64,000 nucleotides of DNA from Antedon mediterranea (GCF_964355755.1 NC_092678.1:19254922-19318921), one strand, 5' to 3'; counted from the stretch's first letter, positions 10,427-22,853 are shown. Numbers and translations are program-made. The notes: generated from the letters alone by a model not told the origin.

Positions 10427-13400
10427 TCAATATGTTACGAAAGTGCTATAAATAGATAACATAACGACGATAACTAACGATCCCTTCAAACCGGTGGACT
10501 GAGAACATTTATCTTCAAAAACAATTTCATTCTGAATGTCAATTAAACTTTCCAAACTGCCTGTCTTTATGTAACCATCATCATCAGCCTAAAAAAAACA
10601 ATTTTTAATCGAAAGGTCCATTTTGTGTTAAAGTTAAGAATGTTGGTCATGACATTTCACTTGAAATTGAACATTGAACATATTATGTTAAAGATATATT
10701 GTCCTCCTGAATGGTTATTTTTTAAATTTTTTAAAAAATATGCCATTTTGATGGTGCATAATATTTATTCACTTTGACCAAAAAAATATTTACATGAAAA
10801 ACTGTAATTTAAGCACAAAATAGTAAAATTGGTTGCCATGCCAGCAAATGAGTTTTGTTTAAATTTAACTGTTTGTTTTATTTTTTTCTTTCTTTTATTT
10901 ACCCATAAATATAAAGTAAACATTGTAAGATAAATAAAACATTTTCGTAAGTGAAACATTAGTTTTTTTCTGCGAAAATGAATAACTTTATTAAAACGAA
11001 AAAATAGCCCATTCAAAGTCTGATTTATTAATCTTTGTTTTTCATATTTTTGGGAGACAATACATCTTTAAAGTATTGTTTAAATTGACAGCGGATGCAC
11101 ATGCGTAATTAGCATGTTCTCGTACCTCTTTAGGGAATGCAATGTGACCAGAATAGTTCGTACAATACGAAATACGAGGCGCTTCTTTCCACCATGCCTT
11201 CACAACATCTACTCTTTCCTTTGTCCAGTCAAAATCTTGGAGTGTTTCGCGCAGTGTTTTGTTTCTTTTTTAAAAAAGTAGAGAAAGGAAAAAATACAAT
11301 CAAGCTTTAAACTCTAATAAATGCCTAAAATTATCGCCATGTTACCTAACACATGGAGGAAATATATCCTAATATAAAGCAGTTATTTTAGTTTAAATGT
11401 GATAAGCTGCAAATAATTTTATATAAAATTATATTCTCTCTAAGTAAATTGATTTTTTTTACTGTAGTTTGTTTTTCTCACGAGCGCCAATAGCGGGCTT
11501 TCTGTTGATTTGACTCGAGTAAAGGTATGGCACTCCATATGTTCCACAATAACTAGAATCTTGCGTGTACGATAGCTAGCTCTTAACGTAATTTAAAACA
11601 TATGAAAAGATGGCAATGAAGATAGGGCCGTGAAAATAAAAGACATTTACAGTAACAATATTTTAAACGAAACGTTAAACCTACCGCTCTTATTTGAAAC
11701 TAACAACTCGATTCAAGATGTAACCGGTACAACGGATGTTTTCACTGAAGACTGTTCAATATTTCAAAGACATGGTCTAAGTATTTTAAGTCTTAACATT
11801 GTTTCACTTATAGGTAATTTTGACAATTTTAAACACATTATAGAAAATAATGAAATTGATGTTATATCTTTAAATGAAACTCGCCTTGATTATACTATTA
11901 GTAATAATGATGTACGTATAAATGGCTATGATCTCTATCGTAAAGATCGTAACAGGGAAGGTGGAGGAGTTGCTGTGTACTTAAATCGCAACGGGAAGAC
12001 TACTCATAAGTTAAGACCAGATCTTATGAATGAACATTTGGAAATGTCTATTATTGAAATTAAACAACTAAATTCAAAACCATTCCTCCTTTTATCATGG
12101 TATAGACCCCCAAATTCTGATATGCAGATCTTTGAGAGAATAGAAAAAGTACTAGAGAATGTTGAAAGTACAAATTTAGAATATATGATAATTGGGGATG
12201 TAAATTGTGACACTCATTCTAAAAACCTATCTTGTTATACTAAAAAATTAATTGATATTGCTAAAAATTTTCATCTAACTCAATTAATAACTGAGCCAAC
12301 GAGAATCACAGAAAATAGTAGTACTTTAATAGACCATATTTACACAACAGTTCCTAATAGTATCTCCAAATCAGGTGTTTTACATACAGGTATCAGTGAC
12401 CATTCTGCTATCTATGTAATTGTTGGTAAACAAGAAAAGTGTAAAGCTCATAAGCATAAATATAAAACAAGTAGAAACTACAAACATTTTAATGAAAATG
12501 AATTTAAAAGGGATATTGAAAAAATAAACTGGCAAGAAATTCAACATTATAATGATATTGATGACGCTACATATTTTTTCGAATCTAATTTTCTTAAAAT
12601 TGCTAATGATTATGCCCCGCTAAAAAAGAAGAGGGTGCGAAACAAAACTAGTCCTTGGCTAACAGATGATCTAGTTAGGTCTATGCGTGAGCGTGATGTA
12701 CTAAAAAAGAAAGCATCTAAAACTAATACACCTGAAATGTGGGCTCAATACAAACTAAGTAAAAATAAGGTAAATGCTGAAATAAAGAAATGTAAAAAAG
12801 AATATTTTTCTAAACAATTAGATACAAAAGATTCAAAGAAAATATGGGAAACTTTAAGATATATTGTCCCAGCAAAGAGTATAAACACTGAAATATCAAA
12901 CTTAAAAACAAATGATAACAAACTAACAGCAGACTCTTCTAAAATAGCCAACAATTTAAACAAATATTTTTCTAAAATAGGACCTGACCTTGCAAAAAAC
13001 ATCCCACCAGAAATTCCTAGATTACTTATTGTAAATAATACTAATCAAAGTAGGGACCTACTTAAATTTAGTTTTGTTAATCAGGAATATATTTATAAAC
13101 AATTAAACGCACTCGATGTTAGTAAAGCGACAGGCTTAGATGAGCTTCCAGCTAAAATGCTTAAGTTGGTTATTGATCAAATCGTTGGACCTCTCACTTA
13201 TTTGGTAAATCTCTCACTCTCAACCAGTACTTTTCCAAAAAGATGGAAATGTGCCAAAATATGCCCAGTGTTTAAGGGGGGAGATAGGACTGAAGCTAGC
13301 AACTACAGACCCATATCAATTTTACCGATTCTTTCTAAAATTATCGAGAGGGTTGTATTTGATCAGGTCTATCAATTTATTAACTCAAAAAATATGATTT

Positions 13401-16400
13401 ATGCTTACCAATCAGGATTTCGTCCTAATTTCTCTACTGTATCTTCATTATTAAACATTACAGAAGATTGGATAAATGATATTGATTGTGGGAAGTATAT
13501 AGGTTTAGTCATGCTTGATCTGAAAAAAGCTTTCGACACGGTAGACCATACCATACTTATAGACAAGCTTAAATCATTTAACTTAGATGTCTCTATTATA
13601 AATTGGTTTAAAGACTATCTTTGTGATCGTACGCACTTAACACAAGTAAATGGTGTCCGATCAGATAAATGCTATAGTAATTGTGGAATCCCCCAAGGAT
13701 CAATTTTGGGACCACTCTTATTTATACTTTATGTAAATGATCTACCAAAGCATGTAAATAGTGTACAGATTAGTATGTATGCAGATGATACAGCTCTTTA
13801 CTTTGCATCTTCTGATATAAATGAAGTACTTGCAAAAATTAATGAAGATTTAAAAAAAATCAAATCATGGCTAGCAAGTAACAAGCTTAGTCTAAATGTA
13901 AATAAAACTCAGTGTATGTTTATAGGAACACAACAAAGGCTTGCAAAATTAGCAAACATTGATCTAAATTTAAACATAGACAATGTTCGGCTACAAAGAG
14001 TAAAAAGCTGTAAACATCTAGGTGTTGTTATTGATGAATATTTACTGTGGGATAAACAAATAGATAATGTTAAAAGTAAAGTATTGCCAGGCTTGTACTA
14101 CTTAAAAAAATCTTCAAATCTCGTCCCAAAACATGTATCTTGCTTAATGTATAATAGTATTATCTCTCCACAGTTTAACTATTGTAATATTGTGTGGGGC
14201 AGATCAAATAAAAAAAATACTAATAAACTACAAATGCTACAAAACAGAGCAGCCAAAATTATTACAAAAACAAGGAAATACGACTCAAGTACACAAGCCC
14301 TGCAAAACTTAAACTGGATAAATCTTAATACTCAACTACATAATAATGAAGCCAAAATGTTATATAAAATATTCCATAATCAAGCACCACCATATCTAAA
14401 CGAACTATTTACACCCAAACTAGACACATACAATACAAGATCAAAGGATGTATTAAAATTGGATAAACCCAAAACAGAATATAAAAAAAAAAGTTTTTCA
14501 TATCATGGTGCTAGTTTATGGAATACTCTAAAAAAACCAATGCAAAATGCCACAAATTTGAATACTTTCAAAAAATTATTGGTGTGATTTATTATTTATT
14601 TTGTACTCTTATCACAAATGTAATTAAGGTTTCTGTTCATATATTTTTGTTCTCTAATTTGTTATTTTTAAAATTTGTTATTTTTAAAATTTGTTATTTT
14701 TAAAATTTGTTATTTTTAAATGTGTAATGTACTACTGTTAGTTGATCACGGCCTTGTAGAAGAACACCTTTATGGTGACACAAGCTTTTCCGTGTTAAAA
14801 TAAAGTATTTATTATTATTATTATTATTATTACTCACTTTAGGTCACCTAAGTTAAGATTTTCCTCTAAGGAATCTGGTTGTGGAGCATTGTAACAACTT
14901 TCGGCATTAGCTTTCGGATAGTAAAATAGGAAAGCCAGACACATTTCCTCCGTTGCCGCCAATCCTCCCTAAAACATTCATTTTAAATTACATAATAATT
15001 ATTTTGAACTCCAGTTTTTGAAGTAAAGTTGTGAAGTGTGGTTATGATGCTCCAAGGGTCCTGGGTTCAAGCCCCGTCACATGTCAGAATCTTTTCTAAG
15101 ATTAAATTACAACTTCCCAAAGACTTGTAATAAGACTTTGTTATTTATAACATCTTGTGTGTATGTTTTTCTTGTGAACCTCTGAGGGTCCCTAATGATC
15201 AGCAATTGCTGGATTGATCACGCTCATTAGATATGGTAAAAAAGGAAGCTAAAACACGCTAAGCATGCTTTCCACTATTGTACTAAAATACTCACAGAAA
15301 TAACCTTTGTTCTGTCCATTGTATTATATGTACATTCTACTAATAGATCATCTTCCTGTAAAAAATAAGACAAAACATTTAGATTCTTCTTCTTCTTCAA
15401 GATTTAACAGTCAACTGCACGACATATCCCCTCCTCCAAAGCCTCCATTTACATATCCTTAACCAGTTCTTTACATTCGGTGCATCCAAACACACGTATT
15501 TTACTTTATGTATTCAAAAGTAAAAACATTACCGGCTTTACTATCAAATGATCTTTTAGGTAACGAAATTCTTGGAGATCGAAGTCGTAGGCAGAATCTT
15601 TGGCAATTTCTCCAATGTATTTTCCATTTCTATAATGTGTTGCTCGCATTCCAACTCCTGTAAAACAAATTAATCAAACACATTATCTTGAAAGTGGAAC
15701 TGAACACCACGTAACGGTTGAAAATGGCTGAACCTCAACTCGTGTATTGGGTTTGTGTAATATAATTGAGTTATAAAGTAAAGCTGTGTGCAGCCATTAT
15801 AGTATAGCCAATATATCACAAGTTACATTATTATTTTTCTTTTGATTTTGGTTGTATCATTGTAAAACATTAAAGCAGACTCTTCAATAAAAAAAATTTG
15901 CTAAATAATTACATTTATACACGTTAAAAATGCAGTTACTGCAGTAGAATACTTTTGACATGATACATTAACGTGGTATTCGTAGGCTTGTAAAGGTTTA
16001 TCGCAAATAGCGTGAGCGATGCATGATGGGAAGTGTTTGGGAGCAATAGCGCCACTAACAATATATAAAGTTTTTATTAGACGGTGACGCTATTGCTCCC
16101 AAACCCAATTCCTATCATGCATTGTGCACTGACGTTCCTTGCGAAATCAAGCTATTTGCGATAAACCTTATTATTGTTCACAACTGTTTGTATGGTATTG
16201 GATTTGGATATTATCAGTTGTTCGTTTATAAAATGAAATGTTAAAAACCTGCTAAATGCGCATGTAAAAAGACTGCAAAAACCTTCAATTCGCCTTCTTG
16301 GAGAAACTACAAAATAAAACAAAATATATTTTGAGCATGAATTATTACAACTAAATGGCATTTCAATAACAATATCAACATGCATTTAATAAAGAAAAAT

Positions 16401-19400
16401 AATCCATCTAGATCTAAAATCTAAAAATAATAGTAGGCCTATTATTATAATACTACGTAAATGTATAATGTTATATGCGAAATAAAGGAAAAGAATGAAT
16501 AAATATCTACCTCGGTTAGGCACTTAGAATCGCAGGATCCGTGGACTAGAAACGCCTCCTCTTTTGGCGGGATTGGACCGAATGCAAAAACTGCAGCACC
16601 TACCGTCAGTAAACTCGAATCATATTCACGTATGATTGGAGTGTAATGAATTCGTACACCAGAGTTATCTTTAACCCCTAAAATAAAAGGATACCACCAT
16701 TAGTGGCGAATTTGAGTAGGCCCCTATTGTGGAAAGTGCGAAAGGCACCGACTGCTCGACTTTGTGTTACTTTACTTCGCTTATTTATGAAAGCCTAGGC
16801 GTAAACTTAATATAATAATTAGTTTTTATTCAGATTTCATTCTTTCAATCGTATTGCCATTCACTAATTTGATCAATACTATTACAAGAGAAATGTTCTT
16901 GTCTACTAAAAGATTAGTTAAATGAAAAATTCTAATTGTTAGGTAGGTATGCTATTGATGTTGCTTTTGCTTATGATTTTTATGTTTATTTAGAGATCTT
17001 TGGGGATGTTGCCCATTTCTTAACAAAAGAGCAATACCTGTAAGTAGCTGTGCATTGTCATAGTGCACGGTAAGTTGCAAATACTTGACTGAATCTTCTC
17101 CAGCTATTCTGTAACCAACGTTTTCTGGAAACTCTAAAGACTGAATATTTTTTTAAGAAAATGCTTAAATAATTTTGTTATTTGCATTTACTATTTAAAT
17201 AACTTTATAGAAAACATTCTTATTTATTGACATAAATAAATATGTATTTTAACGGTACTCTATAATGATACCTTTGGGCGGCCATTAAAATACTTTTGCG
17301 AGAACTTTGAAATGCATATAAATCTTCACTTACCCCTCCCCCGATGGCCCATGCATAAATAATTTTCGAACACGAGCTGAATTGGTACATAGCATCAACG
17401 TAGTGCAAACTCCTATTGCCAGTGATGTTTGTAAGCCCATAGCATTCCTTTAGAACTAAGTGATGAACGATTCCTTCATTACCAGGTTGAACGACAGGCT
17501 CAATCTACAATTGATTTGTAAGCACATATACCGTTGGAAAATCTCATTAAAGAGTAGGCCTATTGACAACGGTAGACAAAGGAGACTGGATTACAAACAT
17601 TCTAGGCCTACAAATTTTAGATCTAAGATCAAAAAGGGTTTTTTCCATTTTCTGAAAACAGGAAATGGCGGCTATTTTAGGGGATTTACGAGCACTTTTA
17701 GTATCATTAGACATTCTTTTTGGACCAAAAAAAATAGCTTGTTACCAGAAATGTCCAGGTTCAATCATGTTTAATCTATCTTTAATGTTATATTCTTACC
17801 CGAATTACATGTTGCGGAGTTGCCAGCTCAGGTATTTCATCGTGGTAGGTCCAATATGTAGTGACTTGGTTGTCGGGAACTATTAACTGAAAACATATGA
17901 TTAAATAACGTGTCATTTCAGATAATTGTTCAACATTATGTTTTGTGATAAATAGAGTGAGTTACTATAGAGAGGAAAATTGTGAGAAGCAATATAGTTG
18001 TTATAATAACATATGAGAGAAACTACAGCTATCTTGTAAAACTACATATTCATAATTATTTCAATACAGAAAACAAGAAAGTATATAAGGAGGGCTAAAC
18101 TTATCTGGCACACAATTAAATATTCCTTATAAAGTTGTGTTCAATACAGACAATCGGTACATTGTTTATTTATTTATTTATTTATTTGTTGACCCATTCA
18201 CCTTTGGATCGGTGGCACTCACAGCATGCGGTGCTGTCCAAAAACAAAACATAATTTGAAAAGGAAACCAAAAGAAGGAAAACATAATGAGAAAAAAATA
18301 TAAAACAATTAAACTATATACAAGTACAATAACAATACAACAAAAACAGTCATTGGAAATATTTCAACGAAGACCGTTTCTCCCATGTTTGCATTTTATT
18401 GCTATTTATGGTAAAACTCGAAATATCAAAATGGAGGTACTGTACAGGTAATGTATTTCAGTATCCGTACTCACATTGTCAACCAATATATCAAAACTCT
18501 TCGTCCCTTCCGGCAATTCGGTTAATTTTGACGAAATGACATCGAGAAAAACGACAGATTTAACACCCCGTCGTTGAGGGCCATGATATACTGCAGTCTG
18601 TCCACCATCGGGATCATCTGGGTGGTACGACCAGATTACTCTAACTGTATCAGACTGTGAAATAAAAACTGTTCGTTATGCATGGCTTAATCACTACACT
18701 ATCAAACTAGTGATGTTTCCAAATATGGTAGTGATATGCCCAAATATGGTAGTGATATAACATCATCATGTCCATTATATGGGAACATCACCTTTTTTGA
18801 CACAAAGTTTGATGTAGATAAGCTTCTCCTGAAAAGGAGCGTACCAAAAAGGTTCTGCTGTATTATGGTTAATTAATTAGGCATTATTTCATAATACTAT
18901 TAAATATTGTATTATGTATATATATATATATATATAATTACTCATTCACTATCTAGGAGTGGTTGCAATGTTTGGTGGGGTTGATTGATTGATCCAATAT
19001 CGAGTTTTCTTTTTGGACATCGGTTTAGGTAAGTAAAATAAATTATTTGAGATTTCATGGCAAAATTAAAATAATAATCAATATAATAAAAAAAAAATGT
19101 TCTTTTTAATAACATATACCGGTATGCTACTTTTAGGTAAAATATACTGATATGCTACTGTACAATATAATAAACTGACAATTATAAACAATCATTGGGT
19201 GTTAAGGATCATTTATTTTACACAATACTTACAGTTATATCGTAATCATTGACGTCACAGGTAACCAATTTTCGCTGGTAGCCTATTGTTGTTAGACCAT
19301 CTGATTCACTTCCGTACAATATCTCGTAATCCTCTAGTGCATCAACTTTAGGTTCTTCGTTACCAATGCCGTGTCGATCCTTAAATATAAAATTTTTGAT

Positions 19401-20434
19401 TATAAGCCTAGGTCAACGTATATAGTTTAAGCGATTTGAAAAGGTATTTATTGGATTAGTTTTTATCATAAAGGAAATGAGAGGACACAAGTCATGGTCA
19501 ATTGTGTTTTTTTTATTTCCCTGAGTTTTTTTATTTGTATAGTTCTGCAAATTATACATTATATTGGAAATACTATTATGACTTCTATATCCATGGAATT
19601 TACCAGTAAAAAATATAATTAAAAAATGTAACAATAATGAGAAAAGCGTGGAAATCAACACAGACTTAACCCGGTTGTCCAGAAGAATGAACTTTACCTT
19701 TTTTTAGTTAAACAAATATTTGTACAGAAATCTACTGACTTACTTACAATACATAAATTCGACTCTTAGGAAGCTCTATTCTACGAAATATTCAAATAGG
19801 GACATTACTTACAAAAATTATGGGAAACACTTCTCACTCATTATTACACAATGAATTTATTGTAAATAGATCAGGAAGAGTTAGACCACCACGATCAACT
19901 AATTCACGTTTTAGACTATCTTTTGTTCCAAATGCTATTCATATTTTTAATTCACGATTTAAGATAAGTTTGTAATACCGATGCCTACTTTATAAGGAAA
20001 CCAGATTGAAAATATACTTAATCTGAAGCCAAATCTTTGTTTGTCTTAATGTTGAAAATGATATGACTGACTATATCGTTGCATGTATAAACGTATAGGC
20101 CTTTATTCATGTTTAAAAAAAAACTAGAAATAATTCTTACTGAAATGAATGGTGTACCATCAACAACCCAAGCCATCATGATGTCGGCTCCTTTCATTCC
20201 TCCATTGCTGTTAAGACCAATCCCAACGTAGCCCGTTGTATTCGCACGAACCTCAAATATAATTGTATCATCTCCAACTTTCCAAAATAATTGAACGTTT
20301 TCCTCGCTATCAAGAAACACATTGTGATTGAATTTCATCTCACCAAACACACCAAGAGTGCAAAGCAAGAAAACCAGAGAACGCGACATTATCGTCATTA
20401 TTAACGAAAATAAAATCGATGAACTTCGTTTCAT
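10427..20434 (-). CDS. MOXD1: MOXD1-like copper monooxygenase, copy B (13 exons)
   Basis: Exons: 20141-20434, 19233-19379, 18475-18654, 17800-17886, 17334-17504, 17038-17140, 16511-16677, 16249-16306, 15533-15657, 15296-15355, 14838-14968, 11126-11264, 10427-10588. They join in frame to 607 residues, near the length of vertebrate MOXD1. Order: signal peptide, DOMON domain (exons 1-3), CuH domain with HH (IVHHLVLKEC, exon 5), CuM domain with HxH (LHAHLAG, exon 8) and Met (EEMC, exon 11). The family hydroxylates substrates using copper, ascorbate and oxygen in the secretory pathway; its substrate here is unknown. B is the most divergent copy: exon 12 is five codons shorter than in C and D, its terminal exons differ, and it has TPQHVIR for TPHHVIR. 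A retrotransposon fills intron 11. I chose the ATG shared with D (MKRSSS); an earlier in-frame ATG exists at 20578. Confidence 0.9.
11460..14831 (+). mobile_element. Non-LTR retrotransposon (CR1/L2-like), nearly intact
   Basis: The element lies antisense in intron 11 of copy B. It has a 5' leader, one long ORF (11606-14587) and a 3' end with two unit types: about four copies of a 16-bp 'ttatttttaaaatttg' unit (14656-14720) and an (ATT)n tail after AATAAAG. The tail stops at 14831, directly against the donor of exon 11 (14832-14837). The 5' boundary is approximate. Confidence 0.85.
11606..14587 (+). CDS. Endonuclease-reverse transcriptase of the LINE
   Basis: The open frame encodes about 990 residues. 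The N-terminal endonuclease/exonuclease/phosphatase domain shows SLNIVSL, ISLNETRLD, GGGVAVYL, YRPPNSD, IIGDVNCD and GISDHSAIY, the expected catalytic set. The reverse transcriptase domain follows: NYRPISILP, YQSGFRPNFSTV, LDLKKAFDTVDH, GIPQGSILGPLLF, MYADDTALY and KHLGVVIDE. The product nicks DNA and copies its own RNA at the nick. There are no internal stops, implying recent insertion. No ATG precedes the endonuclease domain in this frame: the frame opens after a TGA at 11603 and the first candidate start is GTG at 11630. Either the ATG has mutated or translation starts unusually. The MYADD box and chromosomal tail suit the CR1/L2/jockey group; clade is not certain. Confidence 0.92.
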   Translation, partial: KDGNEDRAVKIKDIYSNNILNETLNLPLLFETNNSIQDVTGTTDVFTEDCSIFQRHGLSILSLNIVSLIGNFDNFKHIIENNEIDVISLNETRLDYTISNNDVRINGYDLYRKDRNREGGGVAVYLNRNGKTTHKLRPDLMNEHLEMSIIEIKQLNSKPFLLLSWYRPPNSDMQIFERIEKVLENVESTNLEYMIIGDVNCDTHSKNLSCYTKKLIDIAKNFHLTQLITEPTRITENSSTLIDHIYTTVPNSISKSGVLHTGISDHSAIYVIVGKQEKCKAHKHKYKTSRNYKHFNENEFKRDIEKINWQEIQHYNDIDDATYFFESNFLKIANDYAPLKKKRVRNKTSPWLTDDLVRSMRERDVLKKKASKTNTPEMWAQYKLSKNKVNAEIKKCKKEYFSKQLDTKDSKKIWETLRYIVPAKSINTEISNLKTNDNKLTADSSKIANNLNKYFSKIGPDLAKNIPPEIPRLLIVNNTNQSRDLLKFSFVNQEYIYKQLNALDVSKATGLDELPAKMLKLVIDQIVGPLTYLVNLSLSTSTFPKRWKCAKICPVFKGGDRTEASNYRPISILPILSKIIERVVFDQVYQFINSKNMIYAYQSGFRPNFSTVSSLLNITEDWINDIDCGKYIGLVMLDLKKAFDTVDHTILIDKLKSFNLDVSIINWFKDYLCDRTHLTQVNGVRSDKCYSNCGIPQGSILGPLLFILYVNDLPKHVNSVQISMYADDTALYFASSDINEVLAKINEDLKKIKSWLASNKLSLNVNKTQCMFIGTQQRLAKLANIDLNLNIDNVRLQRVKSCKHLGVVIDEYLLWDKQIDNVKSKVLPGLYYLKKSSNLVPKHVSCLMYNSIISPQFNYCNIVWGRSNKKNTNKLQMLQNRAAKIITKTRKYDSSTQALQNLNWINLNTQLHNNEAKMLYKIFHNQAPPYLNELFTPKLDTYNTRSKDVLKLDKPKTEYKKKSFSYHGASLWNTLKKPMQNATNLNTFKKLLV
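15993..16169. mobile_element. MITE, hairpin-forming (copy B intron 8)
   Basis: The ends are inverted repeats (AAGGTTTATCGCAAATAGC at the left and its complement at the right). A second inverted pair, 'tttgggagcaatagcg', lies inside, so most of the 177 bp can fold back on itself. It is inserted between exons 8 and 9 of copy B and not seen at that place in C, D or E. Confidence 0.75.
18160..18370 (-). mobile_element. Possible LINE 3'-end fragment (TTTA)n tail
   Basis: A (TTTA)n run at about 18163-18188 starts a block with no match in the equivalent introns of D, C or E. The run followed by unique sequence is what an antisense LINE 3' end looks like. No coding match is visible. Confidence 0.4.
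18710..18842. repeat. MITE-like repeat (family 1), copy B intron 2
   Basis: Contains 'atatggtagtgatat' twice, 'catcatgtcc' and a right end 'caaagtttgatgtagata'. It matches family 1 copies at 30195 and 34327. Confidence 0.6.
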
Positions 20435-20581
20435 GAACTCTTCAGTAAGATCTGCCAGTGAGAAGTACAGTAAACAACGTAAAAGATTTACCGAACCTTG
20501 AAAAGCCTTCGGTCTTCTGATGTTAGTGAGCTTCTGCATCGTGACGGACGTAGAAGAAAGGAGATCGAAAGATAGCAAAGA

Positions 20582-20591
20582 TGCGCATGCG
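20582..20591. promoter_or_regulatory. NRF1-like palindrome upstream of copy B
   Basis: TGCGCATGCG about 148 bp upstream of the ATG chosen for B, in the same flanking context as in A and D. Confidence 0.45.
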
Positions 20592-20775
20592 TATTAGGCC
20601 AGGATATACTGTTCCGGGCCACTTTAAAAAGGCTAGGTCTTGATTGATTGTGAATGCATTGTGCCGATGCGGGGGAGTTGGGACACAGGTTTAGTTGTTT
20701 CTGTGTCAAGGCTACAATAGAAGAAACTCCAAGACCACTGACAAATCGAAAGCTCCATAAAAATCATTAGCTCTT

Positions 20776-21349
20776 CAGATAATTCAGATAATATTTATTT
20801 AGATAATAATGAATGAATATATACAAAATAGAAAAAAGATATTAAAGTGAACATAGATAAAGCAGTAATTGGTAGTCATTATTATCATGGATCCCTTCTA
20901 GAAGTTAAAAACTTGTCTCGTAGGGACCCATAACAAAACACATTACTAAAAAAATAAAAATAACCTAGAATATATAATTATATAATTTAGGATAAAAAAT
21001 TACAGTATAATAACATAACTAACATCTTCTTTATACAAATTATTTAAATTATATTTCAATAGTTTCATGATAATTATAAATGAAATAACTACCGATATTG
21101 GTAAATGAAAAAAAAAATATGTATACATAAATTATAATTCCAGTATATATATAGTATATACTATATATACATTATATATAGTATAGATTAAAGATTGCAA
21201 TAATAAACAACAAATAATATTTTGTGTAAGACATAAATAGTATATGAGTATAAATAATGATAATAAGCATATTAACTAAGCAGTATAATATTTAGATATA
21301 TAATGATTCTTTAACTTTTTTCGGAAAGTAAATAATGATATTGACGAGA
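20776..21349 (-). mobile_element. Insertion in B/C spacer, possible antisense LINE 3' end
   Basis: The spacer between C and D (38270-38310) reads straight through 'attagctctt' to 'gattaccacttt', whereas here about 570 bp intervene. Read on the minus strand, the insert ends with an ATTCATTCATTATT-type tail after a non-coding stretch, like a LINE 3' end. No coding match is visible. Confidence 0.5.
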
Positions 21350-22224
21350 TTACCACTTTAACATGACCAATGAGCAATGATCTTACAGAAATAACAGATC
21401 AGCATTACCGCATAGAAGAACTACATGCATCATACCAATCTACCCCTCACTCTATGTCTGCATATTATTAAGTCGAGTAACTTGATACAAATAAACGGAC
21501 AATAACAGCGGTTGGTTTAAATTTAACAATGCTTCACGTGGTGCCAAAGACCATACAATAGTAATGAATGATTACGTAATATGGTCCAATAGGTATAGGT
21601 ATATTAATATAGGCAATTGATAAATTAACAAGTAAGAAAATCTTACTTATATATCTTATTTTTCGGAAACGCTTGGCCAATTACAAAATAATTATTACAA
21701 ATGTTGCTATATTACCTCATTTGTGATAGCCGTATTTTTTTTTAACGATAGCGATATGATACAAGGTAAATAAATAGTGAAGGCTCTAACCATGTCGTTT
21801 ATACAAAATATATATTCAAGTGACGTGAAATAATTGATGGGCCAAAATATCTTTTTTTTATTGACCGATATGTAACGTGCAAGCTCCGCCCTTTAAAAAA
21901 AAGTTGATCTGCGCATGCGTAAGTAGATCTACAATCGTCAAACAAAAACATTAACCGAATGGTATAGAAACATAGAAAAATAAATAAATGTGTGCAGAAT
22001 AATTATGAAGACAACATGGTAAATTTAAAGTTATATTTTTATTTTCGAAAATAATTCTCGGATCACCAAATTATATCGACTAATGTTAGGCATAGGTCTT
22101 TTATAATCATGGTTTCATGCAACGTATGTTGAATAGTTGTAATATTTTTGTTGCTTGTGTTTGTAAACATATGCTCCATAACTCAAAAATGTATTGTAGA
22201 TTGAGAAGTATCCTATATATTTAA

Positions 22225-22853
22225 AGCCCCATTCCCTACGTTTTTTAGATCTAATTTAAGATCACAAACTATATTTAATGTAAAAATAATACTATATGGT
22301 CCTATTGCGATAACTTTTTTCGTCTTTAAACGGTTAAAAATGTGAAAAATAAGTCGATTCTAATAATTATAGCGGCCCGCTATAAATCCCAAAATGCATT
22401 GCACGCGGATTGATATTTTTGTTTTTCACCTGTAATTCGTCCACTTTTCGATCGATCGTGAGGCCAAAACAAATGGAAGACTCCTAACTTTTCAGCGAAA
22501 ATACCGGGTTTTCCCCAATTTGTATCAACGGAGTTTGGCAAAAATAGAAAGACAATTAATGCAGCAACTATACAACGTCAGGCTAGGTATATAGCTCGCG
22601 TACGATGTTCGTACGTTACCGATGTTTACCAGCTAGGCCTACAAAACTAAGCCTAGCTAGGCTAGGCCTAAGACCGTCCACGAGAGGTCGATCGCCGCGA
22701 GCTACTTAGGTAGTGCATTGTTTCTCACTTTTTTTTATCATAATTTACCATAAAACGTACATTTAAGACAAGAAATGACATGGTTTAATGTTTTTAAAGT
22801 GATATATATGTATTATTTTCCAAAAAACGTCCAAAATTGCAGGGAAGGGGTCT
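22225..22853. mobile_element. MITE with TTAA-type target duplication
   Basis: About 629 bp interrupt the spacer downstream of C. The matching spacer near 39160-39170 lacks it. TTAA sits on both sides (22221-22224 and 22854-22857), and the ends are imperfect inverted repeats (AGCCCCATTCCCT against AGACCCCTTCCCTGC). TTAA with C-rich ends suggests a piggyBac-type non-autonomous element, although a longer TTTAA duplication is equally compatible. Confidence 0.6.

Noticed and set aside
20435-20578. Upstream in-frame ATG for copy B exon 1
   Set aside because: Using it would bury the signal peptide behind about 48 residues. The downstream ATG is shared with A and D and starts directly at a signal-peptide-like leader.
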